A stretch of DNA of 64,000 bases from an uncultured Sutterella sp. (GTDB lineage: Bacteria; Pseudomonadota; Gammaproteobacteria; Burkholderiales; Burkholderiaceae_F): assembly GCA_949282745.1 (NCBI GenBank), contig CASDQM010000038.1:1-64000 (forward strand), in the 5' to 3' direction. This document shows positions 16,406-24,467 of this stretch, in pieces. Positions within the stretch are counted from its first letter, which is position 1. Each line of letters opens with the position of its first letter. The position numbers and the translations under genes are program-made. The notes beneath the pieces are model-generated. The model searched no databases. It worked only from the letters and a program-made list of their open reading frames with translations, and was not told the DNA's origin.

Positions 16406-18049
16406 ATGCTCAGCGACATTGAAATTGCTCAGGCAACTTCTCTCAAGCCCATTTCGGAACTCGCGGCGGAAATCGGCCTCACCGAAGCCGAATTCGAACC
16501 CTACGGCCGCGACAAGGCCAAGGTCTCGCTTTGTCCCGAACGCAAGGAGAAGGGCCGCCTTATTCTCGTGACGGCCACCTCCGGCATGCCCGCGGGTTCC
16601 GGCAAGACCACGACCTCGATCGCGCTCGCCCAGGGGATGAAGAAGATCGGCAAGAACGCCGTCCTCGCCCTTCGCGAACCCTCGCTCGGCCCCGTCTTCG
16701 GCATGAAGGGCGGCGCCGCGGGCGGCGGCTACAGCCAGGTTCTCCCGATGGAAGCGATCAATCTGCACTTCACGGGGGACTTCCACGCGATCACGTCGGC
16801 GAACAACCTCCTCGCCGCCATCATCGACAACGCCCGTCATCAGGGTCAGGTGGAACTGCGCGAAATCTTCTGGCGCCGCGTCATGGACGTGAACGACCGT
16901 ATGCTTCGCAACATCGTCACGGGCCTCGGAGGCCCCGCCAACGGGATTCCGACGGAAGCGGGCTTTGACATCACGGCCGCCTCCGAACTCATGGCGGTGC
17001 TCTGCCTTGCGACCGACCTCACGGACCTTCGCAACCGCATCGACCGCATCGTCGTCGGCCTTCGCCGCGACGGCACGGCCTGCACGGTGAAGGAACTCGG
17101 TTGCACGGGCGCCCTCGTCGCGCTCCTCAAGGACGCCATGAAGCCCAACCTCGTGCAGTCGATCGAAGGAAACGCCGCCTTCGTGCACGGCGGCCCCTTT
17201 GCGAACATCGCCCACGGCTGCAACTCGGTCGTCGCCACGCGCGCCGCGCTCAAGCTCGGCGACTACGCCATCACGGAAGCGGGCTTCGGCTCCGACCTCG
17301 GCGCCGAAAAGTTCTTCAACATCAAGTGCCGCGCCGCGGGCCTCGCCCCCGCCGCGGTGGTGCTCGTCACTTCGACCAAGGCCCTCAAGTGGCACGGCGG
17401 GGTGCCGCTCCCCGAAATCGGCAAGCCCAACGTCGAAGCCTTGAAGAAGGGCCTCGTCAACCTCGACGCCCACATTGAGAACCTCAAGAACTTTGGGCCC
17501 AACGTCGTCGTCTCGCTCAACCACTTCCACACCGACACGGACGAAGAAATCGAAGTGATCCGCGCGCGCGTCGCCGAACTCGGCTGCCGCTTCGCGGTCT
17601 GCGACGGCTTCGCCAAGGGCGGCGAAGGCGCCAAGGAACTCGCCGAAGCCGTCGTCGAAGCGGCCGAGGATCCCAAGCCCTTCGTTCACACCTACGACGC
17701 GGAAGCCACGGTCCTCGAAAAGGTCGAAGCGATCGCGAAGAAGGTCTACGGCGCGGGTTCCGTCGAATGGTCCGACGCTTCGAAGAAGGACTACAAGCGC
17801 ATCTGCGACCTCGGCTTTGAAAAGCTCCCGGTCTGCATCGCCAAGACCCCCTTCTCGCTTTCGGCCGACCCGAAGGCGCTCGGCGCCCCGAAGGGCTTCG
17901 CGCTTCCCGTTCAGCGCCTCATTCTGAATGCGGGCGCGGGCTTCGTCGTCGTGACGACGGGCTCCATCATGCGCATGCCCGGCCTTCCGAAGGTTCCCGC
18001 CGCGATGAACATCGACGTGGTGGACGACCGCATCACGGGTCTCGCCTGA
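16406..18049 (+). CDS. fhs: Formate-tetrahydrofolate ligase
   Basis: Fhs makes 10-formyltetrahydrofolate from formate, THF and ATP, feeding purines and initiator fMet without SHMT-derived carbon. I chose the ATG at 16406 (MLSDIEIAQ), with GGAG 8 bases upstream, giving 547 aa, normal for the family. The ATP loop is TATSGMPAGSGKTTTSIALAQ-like near residue 60 and the substrate-binding EPSLGPVFGMKGGAAGGGY follows. The open frame continues upstream without a ribosome site. The gene is monocistronic and followed by a terminator. Its presence fits an anaerobic lifestyle. Confidence 0.97.
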   Translation: MLSDIEIAQATSLKPISELAAEIGLTEAEFEPYGRDKAKVSLCPERKEKGRLILVTATSGMPAGSGKTTTSIALAQGMKKIGKNAVLALREPSLGPVFGMKGGAAGGGYSQVLPMEAINLHFTGDFHAITSANNLLAAIIDNARHQGQVELREIFWRRVMDVNDRMLRNIVTGLGGPANGIPTEAGFDITAASELMAVLCLATDLTDLRNRIDRIVVGLRRDGTACTVKELGCTGALVALLKDAMKPNLVQSIEGNAAFVHGGPFANIAHGCNSVVATRAALKLGDYAITEAGFGSDLGAEKFFNIKCRAAGLAPAAVVLVTSTKALKWHGGVPLPEIGKPNVEALKKGLVNLDAHIENLKNFGPNVVVSLNHFHTDTDEEIEVIRARVAELGCRFAVCDGFAKGGEGAKELAEAVVEAAEDPKPFVHTYDAEATVLEKVEAIAKKVYGAGSVEWSDASKKDYKRICDLGFEKLPVCIAKTPFSLSADPKALGAPKGFALPVQRLILNAGAGFVVVTTGSIMRMPGLPKVPAAMNIDVVDDRITGLA

Positions 18050-18071
18050 TCGACATTCTCTCCGTCAGCTG

Positions 18072-18106
18072 CGCCCTTCCCCGCCCGGGAAGGGCGTTTT
18101 CGTTTC
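18072..18106 (+). terminator. Terminator after fhs
   Basis: CGCCCTTCCC and GGGAAGGGCG form a perfect 10-bp stem with a 5-base loop, then TTTTCGTTT. Confidence 0.85.
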
Positions 18107-18124
18107 CGGCCTCCCCAATGCAGC

Positions 18125-18154
18125 AAAAGCCTGCGAACGCTAGGGTTCGCAGGC
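18125..18154 (-). terminator. Terminator after the NCS1 permease gene
   Basis: GCCTGCGAAC and GTTCGCAGGC form a perfect 10-bp stem with a 6-base loop. The minus strand continues TTTTGC, ending the permease-kinase-hydrolase transcript. Confidence 0.8.
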
Positions 18155-18181
18155 CTTGTCATTCGGACGCGTCTCAGACGC

Positions 18182-19627
18182 TTACTTTTCCGAGCGCAGA
18201 ACGAAAGTGAAGAAGGCGTAGAGGATGCCGCCCGTGAGCATCGCCGCGACGACGCCGATGTTGGCGGTCGCAAAGACGCTCGTCTTCGCTTCGTCCGAGA
18301 GGAGGAAGCTCGTCACGTAGCCGATGTAGGGGTCGGACGAGGTGATCGTGCCGAGACCCACGACGCTCGCGACGAGAAGCGACACCACCGCCGTCCAGCG
18401 GCAGCCGCGGCCGCCTTCGGAGGGCGGAAGCGCCATCTTCACGTCCCAGGCGAGACGCTTCTGGCGCACGAGGTCGACCATTTCAATGGCGCCCCAGGAG
18501 CCCATGATGACGGAGATCGCCGCGAGGAAGGACGTGAAGGTCGAAAGGAACGAATCCGACACGAAGGTGAGGTAGAAGGACCCGAGCGCGATCATGACGG
18601 CGTTCAAAAGCGTCGTCCCGAGGCGCGTCATCGGCACGCCCATGGCGAGAAGCGCGAGGCCCGAGCTGTAGACGCCCGTCATCCCGGCCGAAACGAGCGA
18701 GATGATGATCACGACCGAGAAGGGCACGTAGAACCAGAAGGGAAGGATCCCCGTGAGCGCGGCGAGCGGCTCGTGCGAGGCCTTCTCAAGGAGTTCCGGA
18801 TTGCCGGCAGAAAGCATCACGCCGAGGATGAGGAGAACCGACACCGGAAGCGCGATCCCGACCGTCGTCCAGAAAATGACGCCGCCCGCGGGAGTCTTTC
18901 TCGGGAGGTAGCGCGCATAGTCGCCGCCGTAATTGAGAAAGCCCAGACCCACCATCGTCATGGCGAGGACGATGCCCCCGAGGAAGGTCCCGAAGCTTCC
19001 CGACGGAACGTCGTTGAGGGTCGAAAAGTCGATCTGCGGGATGAAGAAGAAGAGATAGACGAGCGTGAAGAGTCCCGTCACCCAGGCGATGAGCTTTTCC
19101 ACGCGCAGGATCACGCCGTGGCCGTAGACGGCGCCGATCATCGTAAAGAAGATGACGGCGACGAAGCTTCCGAAGAGGCAGGCGGTCGAGGGCGTGCCCG
19201 CGGCCGTCTGCATGGCGGGAACGAGCTTGCTCACGAGGTCGGCGAGCGTCGTCGACGCCATCGAGAGCATCGTCACCTTCCAGCCCATGTTGGCTACGTA
19301 GCCGAAGAAGGTCGGAATCTTGTTGGCGTGATAGCCGAAGCAGAAACGCGACTGCACGAGCGTGGGAAGACCCGTACGCACGCCGCCCACGGCGAGGATG
19401 CCCACGAGCGAGCACGAAAGGAAGTACCCGATCACGCCCGCCGCCATCGCCTGCCAGACCGAGAGGCCGAGGCCAAAGACGTAGATGCCGCAGGTGATGC
19501 CGAAGATGGAAATGTTCCAGGAAAACCAGATCGGAAAGAGATCGACGGGGCGCCCGTAGCGTTCGCTGTCGGGCACCGGATTGACGCCGTTGGTCTCGAT
19601 TTTGCTAGTCGTTTTTTGCGAGGACAT
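18182..19627 (-). CDS. NCS1-family nucleobase/nucleoside permease
   Basis: The 481-aa inner-membrane protein has about 12 helices and matches the cytosine/purine permease (NCS1) family: an N-terminal cytosolic tail, FPIWFSWNISIFG in the first helix and LNYGGDYARYLP in the central helices. NCS1 members are cation symporters for cytosine, purines, allantoin, thiamine or nucleosides, and the substrate cannot be read from sequence. It follows the PfkB kinase gene by about 33 bp. The context points to a ribonucleoside-like substrate that is then phosphorylated and/or cleaved by the two neighbouring enzymes (inference). Confidence 0.88.
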   Translation of the reverse strand: MSSQKTTSKIETNGVNPVPDSERYGRPVDLFPIWFSWNISIFGITCGIYVFGLGLSVWQAMAAGVIGYFLSCSLVGILAVGGVRTGLPTLVQSRFCFGYHANKIPTFFGYVANMGWKVTMLSMASTTLADLVSKLVPAMQTAAGTPSTACLFGSFVAVIFFTMIGAVYGHGVILRVEKLIAWVTGLFTLVYLFFFIPQIDFSTLNDVPSGSFGTFLGGIVLAMTMVGLGFLNYGGDYARYLPRKTPAGGVIFWTTVGIALPVSVLLILGVMLSAGNPELLEKASHEPLAALTGILPFWFYVPFSVVIIISLVSAGMTGVYSSGLALLAMGVPMTRLGTTLLNAVMIALGSFYLTFVSDSFLSTFTSFLAAISVIMGSWGAIEMVDLVRQKRLAWDVKMALPPSEGGRGCRWTAVVSLLVASVVGLGTITSSDPYIGYVTSFLLSDEAKTSVFATANIGVVAAMLTGGILYAFFTFVLRSEK

Positions 19628-19660
19628 TTTCTCGTTGGGTTGTTGTAGGAAAAGAGAGGG

Positions 19661-20614
19661 TTATTCGTAGCGCGCGAGTTCTTCGCGCGTGGGCGCCGTG
19701 GCGGCGCCTTCCGAAGCCGAGACGTGCGCGGCGACGGCGTTTGCAAGAAGCACGGCCTCTTCGATCGGAAGACCGCAGAGAAGCCCCGCGATGACGCCGC
19801 CCGTGTGGGCGTCGCCCGAGCCGATCGTGTCGACGAGATCGATCGCAAAGCCCGGAATCCGTTCGACCGAGAGGACCCCGTCCTTTTCGCGGGCGAGCAC
19901 CGCGCCGCGAGCCCCGTCCGTCACGACGGCGGGGTTCCCCGAGCGGCGGGCAAGCGCGAGCGCCGCGTCTTCGGGCGTGTCCGTTTCGGTCATGATCTGC
20001 GCTTCGTGGGCGTTCACGGTGTAGAGGCAGCCGAGACGCTCGAAGGCTTCGAGGCGCTCCGCCGGAATGGAGGTCACGCGGGGACCCGGATCGAAGACGA
20101 CGAGGGCGTCGGGGCGCTTTCGCGAGAGAACGTCAAGGAGCACGGCGCCGTTTTCGCCCTCGGCCTGATAGCCCGAGACGTAGAGATAGTCGAAGTCGGC
20201 GAAGGGAAAGCGCTCGAACCACTCGGGGCGCATTTTGCGCTCGAGCCCGAACATGGAGATGAAGGTGCGCTCGCCCGTGTGGTCGGCGATCGACAGACAC
20301 CAGCCGTTGTCGCCCGCCCCGGTTTCCCGGTACACGGGATAGCCGCGCTCCGTGAGCGCGCGCTCGACGATGCGGGAAAACTCCCCGTCGCCCACGGGCA
20401 TGTAGCTCTCAAAGGGGAGGCCGAGCTTGTAGAGCACGTCCGCCACGTTGAAGGAGCAGCCGCCCACGACGGTCTTTCGGTATTCGCCCTCGACGTCGGC
20501 GCCCGCGTGCGGCATTTCGTGAACGTTGATCACCATGTCGACGAAGGCCGAGCCGATGATGAAGGCCTTCTTCTGCGGATTGAGCGACGCAAGAATGTCG
20601 GAGAGCATGCGCAT
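19661..20614 (-). CDS. PfkB-family sugar/nucleoside kinase (YegV-like)
   Basis: This 317-aa ribokinase-fold enzyme shows GGCSFNVADVLYKLG in the substrate domain, VFDPGPR in the core and the second PfkB signature DTIGSGDAHTGG with the catalytic base Asp near residue 265. Such kinases phosphorylate sugars or nucleosides with ATP. Its ATG shares one base with the TGA of the upstream ADP-ribosylglycohydrolase gene (TGATG), implying translational coupling. Kinase plus hydrolase plus permease recalls E. coli yegV-yegU-yegT. An internal ATG at 20608 (MLSDIL) is an alternative start. Confidence 0.9.
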   Translation of the reverse strand: MRMLSDILASLNPQKKAFIIGSAFVDMVINVHEMPHAGADVEGEYRKTVVGGCSFNVADVLYKLGLPFESYMPVGDGEFSRIVERALTERGYPVYRETGAGDNGWCLSIADHTGERTFISMFGLERKMRPEWFERFPFADFDYLYVSGYQAEGENGAVLLDVLSRKRPDALVVFDPGPRVTSIPAERLEAFERLGCLYTVNAHEAQIMTETDTPEDAALALARRSGNPAVVTDGARGAVLAREKDGVLSVERIPGFAIDLVDTIGSGDAHTGGVIAGLLCGLPIEEAVLLANAVAAHVSASEGAATAPTREELARYE

Positions 20615-21633
20615 CAGGCGTCTCCGAGTCGGAATTCGCCGCGAAGCGCGACGATGCGCTCGGCCATGGCGCGAAAGTCCAGACCGTTCGTTTCTTCGAG
20701 GTAGCGCACGGTTTCCTGATCAAAGGCGTCGAGACCCACGGCCGCGCCGCAGATCGCGGTCGCCATCGCGCCGATCGTGTCGGTGTCGCCGCCGAGGTTC
20801 GCGCAGAACTTCGCGCAACGCATCGGTTCGCGGCAGTACCAGGCGATCGCGAGCGCCGCGCTCACGGATTCGCTCGTCATGGTGCCCGTGCCGAGGATGT
20901 CGTAGACCCAGCGGCTGAAGGTTTCTTCGTCGGTGAGCTTCGGCATTTCGCGAAGCGAGAGTTCAAAGCGGCGGGCGATGGAGGCGGCCCAGGTGGGCTC
21001 GCCCTTCGCGAGCGCACAGTCGTGCGCGCGCAGAGCGTCCGCGGCCATCTCGTCCCAGGACTTCCCGGCGACGGCCGAGGCGACCGCCTGCGCGACCATC
21101 GAGGCGCCCGCGAGCGCCACGTCGGTGCCGTGCGTCACGACGGAAATGCGCGCCACCGTCTCGGCGAGAAATTCCGGATCGTCTGCGCCCACGATGCAAC
21201 CCACGGGGGCGATGCGCATGGCAGCGCCGTTCGTGAGCGCGGTCTTGAGTTGGGGCGAGGGATCGCGCCCTTCGCTGTGCGCAAGAAGGCTCGCCTTCGA
21301 GCTCGGGCCGAGAAGATTGATTTCGAAGCCGTTCATCGACTTCACCCACTCGATCAGACGGTCGGCGAGGACACGCACGGGCGGAACGGTTTTGTAGTCG
21401 AGAAGCGCCTGAAGGACCACGAAGGCCTGGGCGGAGTCGTCCGTGTAGTGGCCCGCCTTGAAGTAGCAGGCGACGATGTTGTCTTCGGGACCGTCAAGGA
21501 AGGTGTCGATCGTACCGAAGCGCTCGCGCACCTTGGCGCGCGGCCACAGTTCTCCGGGCACGCCGAAGGCGTCGCCCAGAACCATGCCGGCGATGGCGCC
21601 GGCGATGCGGTTGCAGAGATTCTTGTCAGACAT
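20614..21633 (-). CDS. ADP-ribosylglycohydrolase-family protein (YegU-like)
   Basis: The 339-aa protein has the family order: GAIAGMVLGDAFGVP at the N-terminus, the metal-site YTDDSAQAF near residue 65 and the second metal site NLGGDTDTIGAMAT near residue 285. Family members cleave ADP-ribose from proteins or act on related N-glycosidic or O-glycosidic ribosyl bonds using two Mg ions. It heads the transcript with the PfkB kinase and NCS1 permease genes. In this setting a small-molecule nucleoside or ADP-ribose-like substrate is more likely than a protein one (inference). Confidence 0.92.
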   Translation of the reverse strand: MSDKNLCNRIAGAIAGMVLGDAFGVPGELWPRAKVRERFGTIDTFLDGPEDNIVACYFKAGHYTDDSAQAFVVLQALLDYKTVPPVRVLADRLIEWVKSMNGFEINLLGPSSKASLLAHSEGRDPSPQLKTALTNGAAMRIAPVGCIVGADDPEFLAETVARISVVTHGTDVALAGASMVAQAVASAVAGKSWDEMAADALRAHDCALAKGEPTWAASIARRFELSLREMPKLTDEETFSRWVYDILGTGTMTSESVSAALAIAWYCREPMRCAKFCANLGGDTDTIGAMATAICGAAVGLDAFDQETVRYLEETNGLDFRAMAERIVALRGEFRLGDA

Positions 21634-21747
21634 GGTTGACGAGAGGGAGAAAAAACGCGGAAGGGAAGAGATTCTACTGGAAATCCCGAGGTTTTTCGAG
21701 CCTCTCTGTGAGGCCGCCCCTCTCCTGTCGTCAACCCGTGAGGGAAC

Positions 21748-22203
21748 TTATGCGCCGATCGGCGTGCGGCCCGGGAAGAGCCGGTCGAGAACGCGCGCGA
21801 GGTAGCGCGAGAAGCGGATGAATTTCGTCTGCGGCGTGTAGAGGCGGCGGGGATCGAAGCTCGCGTTCGCGAACTTGCGTCCTTCGACGTAGAGGTCGAG
21901 ATTGATCGCGTGCTGCTTCACGTAGGCGGGGAGATAGTACTGTTCGGTGTCCCAGGAGTAGACGAGCGTCTGCCGGCAGACGCCGGGCTTCGTGTCGCTC
22001 GGATATTCGATCACGTCGAAATCCTTCTTTCGCAGAAGTTCGACGAGCTTTTCATGGATGTCGGGCTGCACGTGCCGCGGCACGACGAGGCAGAGCTGAT
22101 CGTCGACGGTGCGGTAGGAACCGTTCACGCGCACGGGGGAGCACCCCGAGAGAAGAAGCGAAGCGCAGAGCGCGAGCGGAAGAATCAGACGAAGGGACGG
22201 CAT
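21748..22203 (-). CDS. Putative lipoprotein, unknown function (copy 2)
   Basis: The ATG at 22203 opens a 151-aa protein with signal sequence LILPLALCASLLLSGCS; LSGC is the lipobox, so the mature form is lipid-anchored. The mature part has QLCLVVPRHVQPDI, then LVELLRKKDFDVIEYP and VCRQTLVYSWDTEQYY, matching the order of elements and paired cysteines in the lipoprotein at 14.2-14.7 kb. The longer open frame upstream lacks a signal sequence and runs through the structured region, so I rejected it. It may be controlled by the leader and terminator at 22292-22329. Confidence 0.78.
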   Translation of the reverse strand: MPSLRLILPLALCASLLLSGCSPVRVNGSYRTVDDQLCLVVPRHVQPDIHEKLVELLRKKDFDVIEYPSDTKPGVCRQTLVYSWDTEQYYLPAYVKQHAINLDLYVEGRKFANASFDPRRLYTPQTKFIRFSRYLARVLDRLFPGRTPIGA

Positions 22204-22291
22204 GACGGTCTCCGAATCGGAAGTGCCGTCATTATCGGCGCTTTTTCCGCGGTCCTGCCACAAAGGACGGCGGGGACGGGGCAAAAGGACG

Positions 22292-22329
22292 AAAAAAAGT
22301 CCCCTCCTCCGGACCAGGGAGAAGGGGAC
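22292..22329 (-). terminator. Intrinsic terminator not preceded by a gene
   Basis: On the minus strand a roughly 12-bp nearly perfect GC stem (22317-22329 with 22299-22310, 6-base loop) is followed by seven U. The only minus-strand sequence upstream is the gene-free stretch to 22820, where another terminator ends the dcu transcript. It therefore ends a non-coding transcript or attenuates the lipoprotein gene that starts 88 bp further on. Confidence 0.85.
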
Positions 22330-22610
22330 CCACTCTAACACTCGGACAACCGCCCGAAGGGCGTCGTCCGGCAACCGAGCCCAATCCAGAGAATCAGGAA
22401 CCGACTGATTTTTTCCACCCGAAGGCGCTCTTGGACCGGGAGAAGACCGGAAGTGACCAACTTCCGCGCCTCTCGACTGCCACAAAGGAGAACCGTCGAA
22501 GTTTCAAGCACTTCCGACGGAAGGTAATGCCGGGGACCAGCCGGCACCGCCCAATGACCACCATCTTCGGCATTGTGAAAAGGAGAGAAAAACACAATGC
22601 TTGGAGGTGA
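22292..22610 (-). ncRNA. Candidate structured RNA or attenuated leader
   Basis: The minus strand between about 22610 and the terminator is packed with hairpins. They include GCATTGTG/CACAATGC with a 15-base loop, GCCGG/CCGGC, CTTCC/GGAAG, CGGAAGT/ACTTCCG inside GGCGC/GCGCC, a long stem closed by a TTCG tetraloop near 22355, and finally the U7 terminator. No convincing protein frame crosses it. AT-rich sequence with TATACT at 22648-22653 lies upstream and could hold the promoter. It could be a free RNA of about 300 nt or the leader of the lipoprotein gene. I matched it to no known riboswitch, RNase P, tmRNA or SRP RNA. Confidence 0.5.
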
Positions 22611-22877
22611 CTGCTGTAAGGGTTAACCCGTTCAACAGACAAAACGAAGTATATAGGACATTTCACTGATCTGGTATACCCTAAGATCGAAAACACCATA
22701 TTTAAGTGTATCTAAATGTTGCGGTTTTCCGGTTTTCGAAAACCGCTTTTCGGGAACCCCCTGCGGCGGCGTGGTTTCCCCCTCTTTTTCGCCACAAGGG
22801 TAAACCCCCGAAGAAAGAAAACGGCGCGGAACCGTGGAGGCGCCGCGCCGTGATAACCGAGGGTTTGTGCGATCGGA
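22330..22877. other. Gene-free stretch between dcu and the terminator at 22292
   Basis: The stretch contains the candidate RNA, an AT-rich segment (22620-22720) with the 8-bp palindrome GGTATACC, a 16-bp palindrome at 22730-22745 (CGGTTTTCGAAAACCG) and the dcu terminator. Read on the plus strand, GCGGTTTTC/GAAAACCGC at 22721-22746 followed by TTTT could end a plus-strand transcript, so direction is not fully settled. Confidence 0.5.
22815..22851 (-). terminator. Terminator after dcu
   Basis: CGGCGCGG and CCGCGCCG form a perfect 8-bp stem with a 13-base loop, and the minus strand continues TTTTCTTTC. It closes the dcu transcript 27 bp after the stop. Confidence 0.85.
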
Positions 22878-24206
22878 TTAGAAGACGAGCTTCGAGAAGC
22901 ACCAGCCGATCACCGTGCCCGAGACCACGAAGACGAGGCCCGGACGCAGGTAGGAGTGGTTGATCACGAAGGAACCGAGCTTCGTCGTGCCCGTACGGTC
23001 GAAGGCCGTGCAGCCGATCTGCGCGCCGCCCGGGACGAGGAAGTCGCCGTAGCAGCAGGCCCAGGTGCCGACGAGGAATTCGGGCGGGAGGCCGAGCTTG
23101 AGACCGATCGGCATCATGATCGTCGTCGAGACGGTCGGCGAGAAGATCACGGTCGAGAGGCAGAACGCGACGATGCAGAAGAGCCACGGGGCTTCCTGAG
23201 CGGCCGTCGAGAAGACTTCGGAGAGCATCTTCGTGTGCTGGTCAAAGAAGGTGCCCGTGAGCCAGGCGATACCGAAGACGCCCACCACGCCGATGAGGCC
23301 CGAGCGGAAGACCGAACCCGAAGCGAACTTGTGCGAGGGAACGCGGCACAGAAGAATGATCACGAAGGCGGTCGCAAGCATCACCATCTGGATGAGCGAC
23401 GGGATCGGGAGTTGCGAAACCTTTTCGCCGACCGTCCATTCGGGGCGCAGACCCGGAACGGAACCGATCAGGATCGAGCAGAAGATGCCGATCAGGAAGA
23501 TCGTGACAGAGAGCTTGGCATAGGGTTCGGGCTTGAAGTTCGCGGTCATTTCACCGCCGGCCAGCCACTGGTAGTCGCCGTTGGCGAGGCGGCGCTGGAA
23601 TTCGGGATCGTCCTCGAGTTCCTTGCCGCGCCAGAAGACGGAGAGAGCCGCACAGGCGGTGGCGCAAAGGAAGGTCGGCACCGACACGGCGAGAATCTGC
23701 CAGAAGGCGACGCCCTGGGTGCTCATGATGCCCACCATGGCGGCCATGGCGGCCGACATCGGGGAGGCCATCACGCCGATCCCGGCGCAGATCACCGAAG
23801 CCGACACGGCGCGTTCCGGACGGACCTTGGCGGAGGCGGCCACTTCCGCGACGACCGGGTAGACGGCGAAGGCCACGTAGGCCGTGCCGACGAGCATCAC
23901 GAAGAAGGAGCAGACGAAGGGACCGACGAACGTGATCGCGCGCGGCCACTTGCGAAGGAGTTTTTCGGCGAGGCGAACGAGAAGGTCAAGACCGCCCGCA
24001 CCCTGCAGCACGGACGTACACGCGATCACCGCGGTGATGATGAGGAGAACGGAGACGGGAGGCGAGCCCGGCTGCACGCCGAGGACAAGCACCATGATGC
24101 ACACGCCGAGGCCGCCGGCAGCGCCGAGGCCGACGCCACCCAAACGTCCCCCGACCGCGACGCAGAACATCACGACGAGGAACTGTAACCAGAACATCGG
24201 ATCCAT
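22878..24206 (-). CDS. Anaerobic C4-dicarboxylate transporter, DcuA/DcuB family
   Basis: The 442-aa inner-membrane carrier matches the Dcu family across its length: GGRLGGVGLGAAGGLGV at the N-terminus, LQGAGGLDLLVRLAEKLLRK, and ASPMSAAMAAMVGIM in the middle. It should exchange fumarate, malate or aspartate for succinate in anaerobic fumarate respiration. DcuA and DcuB cannot be told apart by eye. About 10-12 helices are present. The gene is monocistronic, with its own terminator. The ATG at 24206 or the one at 24197 may be used. Confidence 0.93.
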   Translation of the reverse strand: MDPMFWLQFLVVMFCVAVGGRLGGVGLGAAGGLGVCIMVLVLGVQPGSPPVSVLLIITAVIACTSVLQGAGGLDLLVRLAEKLLRKWPRAITFVGPFVCSFFVMLVGTAYVAFAVYPVVAEVAASAKVRPERAVSASVICAGIGVMASPMSAAMAAMVGIMSTQGVAFWQILAVSVPTFLCATACAALSVFWRGKELEDDPEFQRRLANGDYQWLAGGEMTANFKPEPYAKLSVTIFLIGIFCSILIGSVPGLRPEWTVGEKVSQLPIPSLIQMVMLATAFVIILLCRVPSHKFASGSVFRSGLIGVVGVFGIAWLTGTFFDQHTKMLSEVFSTAAQEAPWLFCIVAFCLSTVIFSPTVSTTIMMPIGLKLGLPPEFLVGTWACCYGDFLVPGGAQIGCTAFDRTGTTKLGSFVINHSYLRPGLVFVVSGTVIGWCFSKLVF

Positions 24207-24428
24207 TGTTGTCTATCCAGAAGATTGAGCTTCGCCCCGAGGGGCATGACGAGAGGGTTGAGAGACGCCGCAGAGGGCGCTTCTTCAGATCGTCGGGAAT
24301 TCTATCAATCCGATAAACGGTTACCAACGGATACAACACCCGTTTCCCTTTGAGAAAACGCAAGCTTTGGAGAAATAATCGCTTTTGTCGACAATATGCC
24401 GCAAACAGTTGCAAATAGTCGAAAAAGA

Positions 24429-24460
24429 AGCCCTTCGACACGTCGTCGAAGAGCCTTTTT
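24429..24460. terminator. Bidirectional terminator after the C26 amidotransferase gene
   Basis: AGCCCTTCGAC and GTCGAAGAGCC pair over 11 positions with one wobble around a 5-base loop. T-runs follow on both strands (TTTTT on plus, CTTCTTTTT on minus). Confidence 0.7.
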
Positions 24461-24467
24461 CCTCCAA

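Noticed and set aside
21748-22485. Longer N-terminus for the second lipoprotein gene
   Set aside because: The signal sequence with LSGC starts at 22203; the upstream extension crosses the terminator and structured region.
22390-22600. Possible 6S RNA on the minus strand
   Set aside because: A short stretch resembling CTT-AAACT-CGACG of E. coli 6S RNA is present, but the long closing stem and central bubble could not be laid out, so I report only a generic structured RNA.
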